Shown here: in pieces, positions 25,164-32,637 of the stretch | Position numbering within the stretch: the first letter of the stretch is position 1 | How the letters are laid out: every line of letters begins with the position of its first letter | DNA from: Bacillota bacterium | GTDB lineage: Bacteria; Bacillota; Negativicutes; Sporomusales; UBA7701 | NCBI GenBank assembly: GCA_023415775.1 | Contig: JAEZJM010000036.1 | Span: forward strand, 19,957 to 83,956 | Direction of reading: 5' to 3' | DNA: 64,000 bases | The notes under the pieces: generated by a model | What the model was told of the DNA's origin: nothing | Seen by the model: only the letters and a program-made list of their open reading frames with translations | Database searches by the model: none | Made by a program: the position numbers and the translations under genes

Positions 25164-25799
25164 ATGAACATCGCCCAATACATCGACCACACCCTGCTGA
25201 AAGCCGACGCCACCGTCGACGACATCGTCAAACTCTGCAACGAAGCTGACGAGCACCGCTTCGCGGCCGTCTGCGTAAACCCCGTCTACATCGACCTCGC
25301 CGCCCACATCCTCGCCGGCAGCGGCGTGCGGGTCGCCACCGTCGTCGGCTTCCCCCTCGGCGCCACCTTCACCGCCGTCAAAACGCTCGAAACGCGCGAA
25401 GCCATTCAGCGTAAAGCCGACGAAATAGACATGGTCATGAACATCGCCGCCGCCAGAGCCGGCCACTGGGACGCGGTCACCGCCGACATCCGCCAGGTTG
25501 TCGCCGCCGCCGCCGGCAAAACTGTCAAAGTCATCCTCGAAACAGCCTTCCTCACCGACGACGAAAAGCGCCGCGCCTGCGAAGCGGCCGTCGCCGCCGG
25601 CGCCGGCTTCGTCAAAACCTCCACCGGCTTCGGCCCCGGCGGCGCCACCGTCGAGGACGTCCGTCTCATGCGGGCGGCCGTCGGCGACAAAACGGGAGTC
25701 AAAGCCTCAGGCGGCATCCGCACCCGCCAGCAGGCCGAGCTCATGATCGCTGCTGGCGCCACCCGGCTGGGCACAAGCGCCGGCGTCGCCCTTCTTTAG
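25164..25799 (+). CDS. deoC: Deoxyribose-phosphate aldolase
   Basis: Cleaves 2-deoxyribose-5-phosphate to acetaldehyde and glyceraldehyde-3-phosphate in deoxynucleoside salvage. It has 211 residues, normal for the short bacterial form. Visible are IDHTLLKADAT at the N-terminus, EIDMVMNIAAARAG, KVILETAFL with the proton-relay residues, the Schiff-base lysine in GFVKTSTGFGPGGAT, and VKASGGIRT. Ribosome site AAAGGAGGTAAGG. It stands alone, with no other deo genes adjacent. Confidence 0.96.
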   Translation: MNIAQYIDHTLLKADATVDDIVKLCNEADEHRFAAVCVNPVYIDLAAHILAGSGVRVATVVGFPLGATFTAVKTLETREAIQRKADEIDMVMNIAAARAGHWDAVTADIRQVVAAAAGKTVKVILETAFLTDDEKRRACEAAVAAGAGFVKTSTGFGPGGATVEDVRLMRAAVGDKTGVKASGGIRTRQQAELMIAAGATRLGTSAGVALL

Positions 25800-25836
25800 T
25801 TAACATAAAATACCGGTAGGCGCGGACCACTCCCTG

Positions 25837-25845
25837 TGCTATAAT
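25837..25845 (+). promoter_or_regulatory. Extended -10 promoter of the MA-family peptidase gene
   Basis: TGCTATAAT is a perfect extended -10, with no obvious -35. The predicted start of transcription (about 25852) lies downstream of the upstream-most possible start codon, which helps place translation start at 25883. Confidence 0.65.
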
Positions 25846-25882
25846 GGGTTGCCTGTTAGCAGATAGGGAGGAGGGGAGGTCT

Positions 25883-26731
25883 GTGCGCAAAATGGTCATA
25901 CTGGCAGTTTCTGTTGCCGCCGTCGTCAGCCTGGTTGCGGCCGCGCTTCTTCCGGCGCCGCTCAGGCCGCAGATGCTGCTCTACCCTTTGGCCCGCCAGG
26001 CGGCCCAGGCCAAGATGAATTACGAAACGCGCCAGCTTGCGACTTACGAAACGCCCCACTTCATCATAAAATACTCGCCCGCCGACCAGCCCGCCGTTCC
26101 CATAGTCGCCGAGGCGGCGGAAGCGGCCTACGCGCCCGTCACCGAAAGGCTCGGCTACGCCCCGTCCGGGAAAACCCTCGTCGTCCTCTATCGCGACCGG
26201 AGCGAACTCAACAAGACTTTCGGCTGGTCGGGCGACCAGAGCGCCATGGGCGTGTACTGGGGCGGCGTCATCCAGGTGCTGTCCCCCCACGCCTGGCTCA
26301 AGGACGGGACGGCCGGCGAATTCATCCGCTCCGGACCGATGGTCCACGAATACACCCACCTCGTCTTCGACCACATGAGCCGCGGCAACTATCCCCGCTG
26401 GTTCACCGAAGGCCTCGCCCAGTACCTCGAATACCGGGTCAACGGCTACGAATGGCGGACGGCCGGCAACTCCCTGCGCGGCCCCCAATACACCCAGGCC
26501 GAACTCGACCGCGACTTCGACAGCCTCGCCAACCAGGCGCTGGCCTACCGACAGTCGCTGGCCGCGGTGCGCTACATCGCCGCCGCCCACGGCGAAACCG
26601 GCCTCCAAAACGTCATCGCCGCCCTCGCCGCCGGCCGGTCCATCGAAGAAGCCGTCGCCGCGTCCCTGGGGATGGGCTACGCACAGTTCGCGGCGGAATG
26701 GCCCAGGTGGGCAATAGAAAACATGCAATAA
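25883..26731 (+). CDS. Peptidase MA family zinc metallopeptidase, membrane-anchored
   Basis: A 282-residue protein with an N-terminal hydrophobic segment (about residues 4-25, signal anchor or signal peptide) and an extracytoplasmic gluzincin domain. HEYTHLVFDH provides the HExxH zinc site, and WFTEGLAQYLEYR supplies the downstream glutamate ligand. Proteins of this family are predicted secreted or envelope peptidases of unknown target. GTG start after GGGAGGAGGGGAGG. A long terminator hairpin overlaps the stop. Confidence 0.85.
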   Translation: MRKMVILAVSVAAVVSLVAAALLPAPLRPQMLLYPLARQAAQAKMNYETRQLATYETPHFIIKYSPADQPAVPIVAEAAEAAYAPVTERLGYAPSGKTLVVLYRDRSELNKTFGWSGDQSAMGVYWGGVIQVLSPHAWLKDGTAGEFIRSGPMVHEYTHLVFDHMSRGNYPRWFTEGLAQYLEYRVNGYEWRTAGNSLRGPQYTQAELDRDFDSLANQALAYRQSLAAVRYIAAAHGETGLQNVIAALAAGRSIEEAVAASLGMGYAQFAAEWPRWAIENMQ

Positions 26732-26771
26732 AAGAAGAGGCACGCCTGCACGGCGTGCCTCTTCTTTTATT
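26728..26771. terminator. Bidirectional terminator with 20-bp stem
   Basis: Stem from AATAAAAGAAGAGGCACGCC to its complement, with a short loop. It is flanked by A-rich and T-rich arms, so it can work in both directions between convergent genes, and it includes the peptidase stop codon. Confidence 0.9.
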
Positions 26772-26774
26772 GCT

Positions 26775-26975
26775 CTACCCCTGGCCCTTGTCTTCCGGAC
26801 GTTCGGCCACACTTTTCCAGATCTGCCGGACATACTCGGTGAGCTTTTCGTTCTGGTCCATGATCGCCTGTTGGTCGGCCTGGATGGGCGCCAGCTCGCG
26901 GCGGAGGAACTCCTGCGCCTGTTTCACGATTTTATCATAAGGTCCGCGCGCCTTTTTCCTGCGGAAAACAGCCAT
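26775..26975 (-). CDS. Small charged coiled-coil protein, unknown function
   Basis: A 66-residue protein, basic at the N-terminus (MAVFRRKKARG), followed by a helical heptad-like stretch rich in Gln and Glu. No family recognised. Ribosome site GAGGAGGTATG before the ATG and a shared terminator support it as a real gene. Confidence 0.6.
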   Translation of the reverse strand: MAVFRRKKARGPYDKIVKQAQEFLRRELAPIQADQQAIMDQNEKLTEYVRQIWKSVAERPEDKGQG

Positions 26976-27114
26976 TTACATACCTCCTCGCGTCATCTAC
27001 TACATAATATGCCGCCGGGCGACGAGCGGTTCCGCCGCCGCGGGAGTCCCCCCCAGGCATAAAATTGCCATGATTGGGAATTTTAGTAGGAACCAAAGAA
27101 TACCGGAGGCTGCT

Positions 27115-27630
27115 ATGACAAGTCAACGCATCCTATTTTCCGGCGGGCTGCTGCTCTTCCTGCTCAGCATCGCCTACGGGCTGTTCCACGACAGCATCCT
27201 CCTCCCCGCCCGGCACCAGGCGCTGCACTACAACCTCGACATGGCCCTCAACATGGCGGCCAAAGGCGACATCACCATGGCCAGCGCCTTCGCCGGCCAG
27301 TTCGCCCAGGAAAACGGGGCCGGGGAAATTCAGGCCCGCATCCCCCTGCACCTCGCGCTCGCGGGAGCAATGACCGCCATCCCCCTGTGGCTGACCCCCA
27401 GGCTTGATATCAGCGAACGCATGAAGCGCATCATGGCCCTTTTCCTCGTCACCGGCGGTCTGGTGCTGGCAGCCGGGGATTTCGTCAGCGTATCCGCCGC
27501 GCCGGGGCCGGGCCGTTACCTCGTGCTCGCCGGCTACGCCTGGCTGGCGCTGGGGTTGTTCGGCTACCTGCTGTACGCCGGCCTGTTCGTCTGGCTCCAC
27601 GAAGAAGAGCGTCACTCAAAGCGGGGGTAG
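27115..27630 (+). CDS. Membrane protein encoded ahead of the [NiFe] hydrogenase
   Basis: A 171-residue protein with four predicted helices (about residues 6-26, 74-94, 106-126 and 136-160) and a roughly 45-residue loop between helices 1 and 2. The hydrogenase small-subunit gene starts 3 bases after its stop, so it may be the membrane partner that accepts electrons. It does not look like the standard cytochrome b subunit (HyaC). Histidines occur near helix 1 (FHDS, ARHQALHYN) and helix 2 (PLHLAL), so heme binding is possible but unproven. ATG with CGGAGGC upstream. Confidence 0.65.
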   Translation: MTSQRILFSGGLLLFLLSIAYGLFHDSILLPARHQALHYNLDMALNMAAKGDITMASAFAGQFAQENGAGEIQARIPLHLALAGAMTAIPLWLTPRLDISERMKRIMALFLVTGGLVLAAGDFVSVSAAPGPGRYLVLAGYAWLALGLFGYLLYAGLFVWLHEEERHSKRG

Positions 27631-27633
27631 CCT

Positions 27634-28875
27634 ATGCTTTCGCGGCGGGAATTCATCAAACTGTGTCTGGCGGCGACAGCCACGACCGGCCTCGCCGACC
27701 TCCTCGTCCCCGTCCTGAGGCAGGCTTGCGCCCAAAGCGCGCTGCCCCGGCCGCCCGTCGTCTGGCTTGAGCTTGGCTCCTGCACAGGCGAGAGCATATC
27801 CCTCGACAACACCAAAAACCCCGGCCTGTACCAGCTGTTTACAGAGTTCCTCGACCTCCGTTACCACTGGCTGTACAACGCCGTCCAAGGCGACGCGGCC
27901 GTGCGCGTGCTGCTCGACACCGTCGAAAAAGAGGCCGGCAAATACTGGCTGGTCGTCGAAGGCTCGGTCATGACTGCCGCCAACGGCCGTTACAACCACG
28001 TCTACTCCCTCGGCGGACAAATGGTCACCGGCGTGGCCGCCCTGCAAGAGTTCGCCCCCAAGGCGCGCCACATCATCGCCGTCGGTGACTGCGCCTCCTT
28101 CGGCGGGCCGGCGGCTGCCCATCCAAACCCCGGCGGCGCCAAAGGCGTCTGGGACGTCATCACCGACCGGGTCGTCGTCAACATCCCCGGCTGCCCCAGC
28201 CACCCCGACTGGATGACCGGCACCTTTAGCCACCTCCTCCTTTACGGCCTGCCAGAGCTCGACGCCTACAACCGCCCCAAACTCTTCTTCAGCCGCACCA
28301 TCCACGACCAATGCCAGCGCCGCCAGCTGTTCGAGGACGGCATCTTCGCCGCCTTCCCCGGCGACGACGGCTGCCTCTACAAAGTCGGCTGCAAAGGCCC
28401 GGTCACCCACGCCGACTGCCCCAACCGCCAGTGGAACAACTACGTCAACTGGCCCGTCAAGGCCGGGACGCCCTGCATCGGCTGCGCCAGCCCTCATTTT
28501 CCCGACGGCATGATGCCCTTTTATAGCCACCTGCCCGACATCAAAACCCGGGCCGTCTCCGCCAGCGTCAAGAAAATCGGCGTCGCCTTCGCCGCCCTGG
28601 GAGTGGGGGCGGTAGCCACCCACCTCGCCGCCGGCGTCTTCGCTCGCCGCATCCACAAGCACTACCTCGACGGCACCAAACCCAGCGACCCCACCCCGCC
28701 GGAAAACCTCGCCCAGGTCAAACAGGAACTCGACGACCTCATCCGCCAGCAGAACGCCCTGATAAGCGAAGCCAGGAAGCTCGAAACCGCCGCGCCGCGC
28801 CGCCGGAAAAAATCCTGGCTGCGGCGCCTCATCGGCTTCTGGCGCACCGAGGACAAAACCGGAAAGGACAAATAA
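27634..28875 (+). CDS. [NiFe] hydrogenase small subunit, Tat-exported, membrane-anchored
   Basis: A 413-residue subunit carrying the three Fe-S clusters that lead electrons away from the NiFe site. The twin-arginine signal SRREFIKLCLAA is at the N-terminus. Cluster ligands are seen in ELGSCTGES, AVGDCASFGG, IPGCPSHPDWM, and the distal/medial block with HDQC, GCLYKVGCKGP, DCPN and CIGCASP. A C-terminal helix (about residues 308-328) anchors it. Beyond that helix is an unusual charged tail of about 85 residues with a coiled-coil pattern. The orientation implies an enzyme outside the cytoplasmic membrane, i.e. uptake type. Confidence 0.93.
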   Translation: MLSRREFIKLCLAATATTGLADLLVPVLRQACAQSALPRPPVVWLELGSCTGESISLDNTKNPGLYQLFTEFLDLRYHWLYNAVQGDAAVRVLLDTVEKEAGKYWLVVEGSVMTAANGRYNHVYSLGGQMVTGVAALQEFAPKARHIIAVGDCASFGGPAAAHPNPGGAKGVWDVITDRVVVNIPGCPSHPDWMTGTFSHLLLYGLPELDAYNRPKLFFSRTIHDQCQRRQLFEDGIFAAFPGDDGCLYKVGCKGPVTHADCPNRQWNNYVNWPVKAGTPCIGCASPHFPDGMMPFYSHLPDIKTRAVSASVKKIGVAFAALGVGAVATHLAAGVFARRIHKHYLDGTKPSDPTPPENLAQVKQELDDLIRQQNALISEARKLETAAPRRRKKSWLRRLIGFWRTEDKTGKDK

Positions 28876-30278
28876 TGGCCAGAAAGACCATATTCCCCAT
28901 GACACGTGCCCACGAACCCATCAGAGTCGACGTGGAAGTGGCGGGCGGCCGGGTGACCGACGCCTGGATCAGCAGCCACCTCTACCGCGGCTGGGAGCAG
29001 ATGATGATCGGCCGCGACGTCCGCGACTCCATCCTCTTCACCCAGCGCATCTGCGGCATCTGCTCGAGCGCCCACGCCGTCGCCGGCAGCCTCGCCCTCC
29101 AGCAGGCCACCGGCCTCGCCCCCACCGTCAACGGCCAGCACCTCACCAACCTCATCCTCGCCGCCGACACCATCCAGAACCACCTCCGCCACTTCTACCT
29201 CCTCACCCTGCCCGACTACGCCGCCGGGCCTGACACCCCCCCTTGGACGCCCCGGCCCGCCAAACCCGACCTCAGGCTGCCCCCCAAAGCCAACGCCGCC
29301 CTCGTCGAACATCTCCCCACGGCCATCCGCATAGCGGCGGCAGCCCACGAACTTATGGCGATGTTCGGCGCCAAAGCCCCCCATCAGCAGACCATCATGG
29401 TCACCGGCGTCACCGAGCGGCTCGACGCTGACAAAATCAAGGCCGCCACCGCCCTCCTGCGCGAAATCACATACTTCGTCGAAGGCGCGCACCTTCCCGA
29501 CGTCCAGACCATCGCCGCCCACTACCCCGACTACCACACCATCGGCAAGGGCGTCGGCAGCTTTATGTCCTTCGGCATGTTCCCCGAGCCGCACACCGGC
29601 CTGCGGGCCCTCAAAGCCGGCGTCCGGTTCGCCGACGGTACCGCCGAGGAGCTCGACGCCGCCCAAATAAGCGAAGACGTCCTCTACGGCTGGTACCGCG
29701 AAGGGACCGGCGGTCGTCCGGACACCGAAAGCACCGTCCCCGACCCCGACAAACCCGGCGCCTACTCCTGGACCAAAGCCCCCCGCTACAGAGGGCTGCC
29801 CTGCGAAGGCGGCCCCCTGCCGCGGGGCATCATCAACGGCGATTACCGCGGGAAAGGAACCGGCGTCGCCGACCGCATCCTCGCCCGCGCCCAGGAAACG
29901 CTCAAATTCTGCCGCCTCGCCGAAGACTGGCTCGCCCGGCTCGTCCCCGGCCAGCCCACCCTGCAGCCGTACACCCTGCCCCCCCGCGGCGAAGGCGTAG
30001 GCCTCACCGACGTCATGCGCGGCTCCCTCGGCCACTGGCTCAAATTCGCCGACGGCAAAATCAGTCACCACCAGATCATCACCCCCACCGCCTGGAAATT
30101 CTCCCCCCGCGACGCCCGCGGCAAGCGGGGGACGGTCGAAGAAGCGCTCATCGGCACCCCCGTGGCCGACGAAGCGAGTATGGTCGAGGTGGGGAGGGTG
30201 ATTCGCTCGTTCGACCCCTGTTTCACCTGCGCCGTCCACGTGATTAGTGCCCCAGGGGCGAAGCCCCTGGTATTTTAG
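28875..30278 (+). CDS. [NiFe] hydrogenase large (catalytic) subunit
   Basis: A 467-residue subunit holding the NiFe centre. The N-terminal ligand motif is RICGICSSAHAVAG and the C-terminal one DPCFTCAVH. After that histidine are 12 residues (VISAPGAKPLVF), the extension normally removed by a maturation endopeptidase. No endopeptidase or hyp gene is in the window, so maturation must be encoded elsewhere. The ATG overlaps the last base of the small-subunit stop (TAATG). Repeat copy F begins inside its stop codon. Confidence 0.94.
   Translation: MARKTIFPMTRAHEPIRVDVEVAGGRVTDAWISSHLYRGWEQMMIGRDVRDSILFTQRICGICSSAHAVAGSLALQQATGLAPTVNGQHLTNLILAADTIQNHLRHFYLLTLPDYAAGPDTPPWTPRPAKPDLRLPPKANAALVEHLPTAIRIAAAAHELMAMFGAKAPHQQTIMVTGVTERLDADKIKAATALLREITYFVEGAHLPDVQTIAAHYPDYHTIGKGVGSFMSFGMFPEPHTGLRALKAGVRFADGTAEELDAAQISEDVLYGWYREGTGGRPDTESTVPDPDKPGAYSWTKAPRYRGLPCEGGPLPRGIINGDYRGKGTGVADRILARAQETLKFCRLAEDWLARLVPGQPTLQPYTLPPRGEGVGLTDVMRGSLGHWLKFADGKISHHQIITPTAWKFSPRDARGKRGTVEEALIGTPVADEASMVEVGRVIRSFDPCFTCAVHVISAPGAKPLVF
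30252..30276 (+). terminator. Terminator-like hairpin inside the 3' end of the hydrogenase gene
   Basis: CCAGGGGC GAA GCCCCTGG followed by TATTTT. The hairpin lies within the codons for the cleaved C-terminal extension, just before the stop. It may mark transcript ends or stabilise the mRNA; no function is shown. Confidence 0.45.
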
Positions 30279-30402
30279 CGGCCGCCCAGCAGCCCCCATC
30301 TGCGGCGTTGTTCCGCCGGGCGCTTGCTAGCGTACATCCCGGTACGCGTCGCGGCACGCCCGGCGGAGCCGCCTAGCATCTGGGGGCTTCTGAACGGCCG
30401 CT
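30277..30402. repeat. Dispersed long-hairpin element, copy F (type I)
   Basis: AGCGGCCG and its complement form the outer arm, which overlaps the last two bases of the hydrogenase stop codon. The CCCCCA segment pairs with TGGGGG. CATCTGCGGCGTTGTTCCGC, the GCGTAC/GTACGC tip and CCTAGCATCTGG follow. Inner arm TCCGCCGGGCG pairs with its complement, where copy D has TCCGTCGG with a matching change. Confidence 0.85.
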
Positions 30403-30421
30403 CGCCTGTTCGGAGAAAACG

Positions 30422-30454
30422 AAAAACGCCGCTAACTTTATTAGCGGCGTTTCC
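30422..30454. terminator. Terminator between hydrogenase and peroxiredoxin genes
   Basis: AAACGCCGCTAA / TTAGCGGCGTTT, a 12-bp perfect stem with a 5-base loop, flanked by A and T runs. It can serve both converging transcripts. Confidence 0.85.
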
Positions 30455-30455
30455 C

Positions 30456-31052
30456 CTATATCGTCCCGACCAGATCGAAGTCACGCCGTATTCCCGGCAT
30501 GCCCGGCTTCCAGCCCGCCGGCACTCCCTCGCCGGTCGCTTCGCCGTACTGGATGCCCGCCAGCGTGCGCACGATCTCCTTCACATTTCGGCCCACCTCG
30601 CGCGGGTACACTGAAAAATAGCGGATGCGTCCCTCTGGATCGATAATGAACGACGCCCGGAAGGCCGCGCCCGTCTTCGTGCCCCACACCCCGTAGGCGC
30701 GGGCGATCGCCCCCGAACGGTCGGACAATAGGGGATACTGCACCTGGCTGGCGCTGGGCGAGGTTTCGTGGAAAACCTTGTGGGCATAAACGCTGTCCGT
30801 GCTGATCGCGATGGCTGTGGCGCAAAAATCTTTCAAGCAGGGGTAAATGTCGGCAACTGCCGCCAGTTCGGTCGGTCAGACAAATGTGAAATCGCTCGAA
30901 TAGAAAAACAGCAGCAGCCACATGCCGCGAAAATCGCTCAGGCCGACCTCGATCTCCTTCCCCCGGAAATAGGCCGGCGCGCGGAAATCGGGCGCCCGGT
31001 CCTCGGGGTGGAAGCACTGGCGGGCCGGCGGTAAAGGCTTGCACTCCTCCAT
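30456..31052 (-). CDS. prxU: Selenocysteine-containing peroxiredoxin (TGA-encoded Sec at the peroxidatic site)
   Basis: A 198-residue AhpC/Prx1-type peroxiredoxin reducing peroxides. Reading from the ATG at 31052 (AAGGAGGCG 7 bases upstream), the frame meets one TGA at 30878-30876, codon 59, in FYSSDFTFV-U-PTELAAVA. That is exactly where the family has its peroxidatic cysteine (FTFVCPTE), and homology continues unbroken to the normal C-terminus. Sec insertion is therefore predicted, as known for PrxU of Eubacterium acidaminophilum. The catalytic arginine is in AAFRASFIID. The usual resolving cysteine near GEVCPAGW is absent (GEGVPAGW); Cys in IYPCLKDFC might substitute. A gene caller will split or shorten it, for instance to the ORF beginning after the TGA. 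Confidence 0.88.
30851..30878 (-). promoter_or_regulatory. Candidate bacterial SECIS hairpin after the prxU UGA
   Basis: On the minus strand the TGA is followed after 13 bases by CGGC AGTT GCCG, a 4-bp stem with a loop containing GU. Position and loop fit the loose bacterial SECIS pattern read by SelB. The stem is short, so this is suggestive only. Confidence 0.5.
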
Positions 31053-31142
31053 AAAAGCGCCTCCTTCGATGTTTTATATATCCTATGCCGGTCCTGCTTG
31101 TTATGTAACCTTTTCGCTCGCCCGCATCCGCCGCTGCGGGTG

Positions 31143-31172
31143 TTGAATTATTTTCCTCCCTCATGCTACAAT
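31143..31172 (+). promoter_or_regulatory. Promoter of the phosphohexomutase gene
   Basis: TTGAAT (31143-31148), 18 bases, then TACAAT (31167-31172) with an extended TG (TGCTACAAT). Confidence 0.6.
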
Positions 31173-31204
31173 AACCGTGACCGCGTACCGAAAGGAGACC
31201 ACCC

Positions 31205-32548
31205 ATGAGCATCTTCCACGCCTGCGACATCCGCGGCCTCGCCGGGCGCGACCTTACCGACGTCGCCGCCCGCAAAATCGGCCTCGCCGTCGGCCTCAAG
31301 CTCGCCGGCCAAAAAGTCGTGGTCGGCGGCGACATCCGCCTCTCCACCCCGGCCCTCCAGGCCGTCGTCACCGAAGCCCTCGTCGAATCCGGCTGCCATG
31401 TCCTCGACATCGGCACCGTCAGTACCCCCGTCTTCTCCTACGCCCTGCAGAAAACGGCGGCCGCAGGCGGCGTCATGGTCACCGCCTCCCACAACCCCGC
31501 CCCCTATAACGGCTTCAAGCTCGTCCTCGGCCCCGAGCCGGTCAGCGAAGCCGACATCGCCGACATCGCCCGCCTCGTCGCCGCCGGCGCCCGCACCACG
31601 GGCGGCGGCAGCCACACCAGGCTACCCGTCGCCGCCGACTACCTCGCCTACACCGCCGCCCGGGCCGAAAAAGGCAGCCTCAAAATCGTCCTCGACGCCG
31701 GCAACGGAGCCGTCTCGCGCCTCGCCCCCGCGCTCTTCCGCAGCCTCGGCTACGACGTCATAGAGCTATACTGCCGGCCAGACGGCAGCTTTCCCCACCG
31801 GCCCCCCAACCCCGCCCTCGCCGAAAACCTCGCCGCCCTCGGCGCCGAGGTCCGCCGCACCGGCGCCGCCCTCGGCGCCGCCTTCGACGGCGACGGCGAC
31901 CGCGTCGGCTTCGTCGACGAAACCGGCCGGCCCCTCGACAACGACGACATCATCGTCCTCCTCGCCAGGCACTACCTCGCCGCCGGCCCCGGCGCCGTCG
32001 TCTACGACGCCAAATGCTCCATGGTCGTCGCCGAAGAGATCGCCAAAGCCGGCGGCCGCGCCGTCATGGCCCGCGCCGGCCACACCTTCAGCAAACAAGC
32101 CTTCCGGCGGGAGAACGCCCTCTTCGCCGGCGAAATCAGCGGCCACTTCTTCTTCCGCGAACTCGGCTACGACGACGGCGCCTTCGCCGCCCTCAAAGTC
32201 GCCGAAATCGTCGCCGCCCGCGGTCCCCTCTCCGTCCTCGCCGACAGCGTCCCCGACTACCTCCTCACCCCCGACATCCGCATCCCTTACCCCCACCCCG
32301 ACAAAGAAGCCGTCATCGCTGCGGCAGCGGCGGTCCTTGCTCCCTACCGCCCCAACCTCATCGACGGCGTTCGCATCGAATTTCCCGACGGCTGGGGCAT
32401 GATCCGCGCCTCAGTCACAGAGCCCCTCTTCACCTTCCGCTTCGAAGCCAAAACCGCCGCGCGCCTCAAGGAGATCGGCGAAATCCTCCTCGGCGCCCTG
32501 CCTCCCTCGCTGCAGGAAGCCGTCCGGCCCAGGATAACCCCCGGCTGA
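31205..32548 (+). CDS. Phosphomannomutase/phosphoglucomutase
   Basis: A 447-residue alpha-D-phosphohexomutase that moves phosphate between C1 and C6 of glucose or mannose for polysaccharide and LPS precursors. The phosphoserine loop is TASHNPAPYNGFK, the Mg-binding loop is DGDGDRVGF, the sugar-specificity loop is GEISGHFFF, and the phosphate-binding part is at the C-terminus. GEISGH is typical of the dual-specificity AlgC-type enzymes. Ribosome site GAAAGGAGAC. Confidence 0.92.
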   Translation: MSIFHACDIRGLAGRDLTDVAARKIGLAVGLKLAGQKVVVGGDIRLSTPALQAVVTEALVESGCHVLDIGTVSTPVFSYALQKTAAAGGVMVTASHNPAPYNGFKLVLGPEPVSEADIADIARLVAAGARTTGGGSHTRLPVAADYLAYTAARAEKGSLKIVLDAGNGAVSRLAPALFRSLGYDVIELYCRPDGSFPHRPPNPALAENLAALGAEVRRTGAALGAAFDGDGDRVGFVDETGRPLDNDDIIVLLARHYLAAGPGAVVYDAKCSMVVAEEIAKAGGRAVMARAGHTFSKQAFRRENALFAGEISGHFFFRELGYDDGAFAALKVAEIVAARGPLSVLADSVPDYLLTPDIRIPYPHPDKEAVIAAAAAVLAPYRPNLIDGVRIEFPDGWGMIRASVTEPLFTFRFEAKTAARLKEIGEILLGALPPSLQEAVRPRITPG

Positions 32549-32637
32549 GCCAATCCAGCTTCTGACAAGAGGAATTGTGGTTTTTTGTCGCGAATAACAT
32601 TAAATACCACAGCATATTGTCCTCAAAGGAGCTTGTC

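Noticed and set aside
30481..31416. Minus-strand 311-codon frame over the peroxiredoxin
   Set aside because: It runs in a different frame from the homologous protein and lacks start signals; the real gene is the TGA-containing frame.
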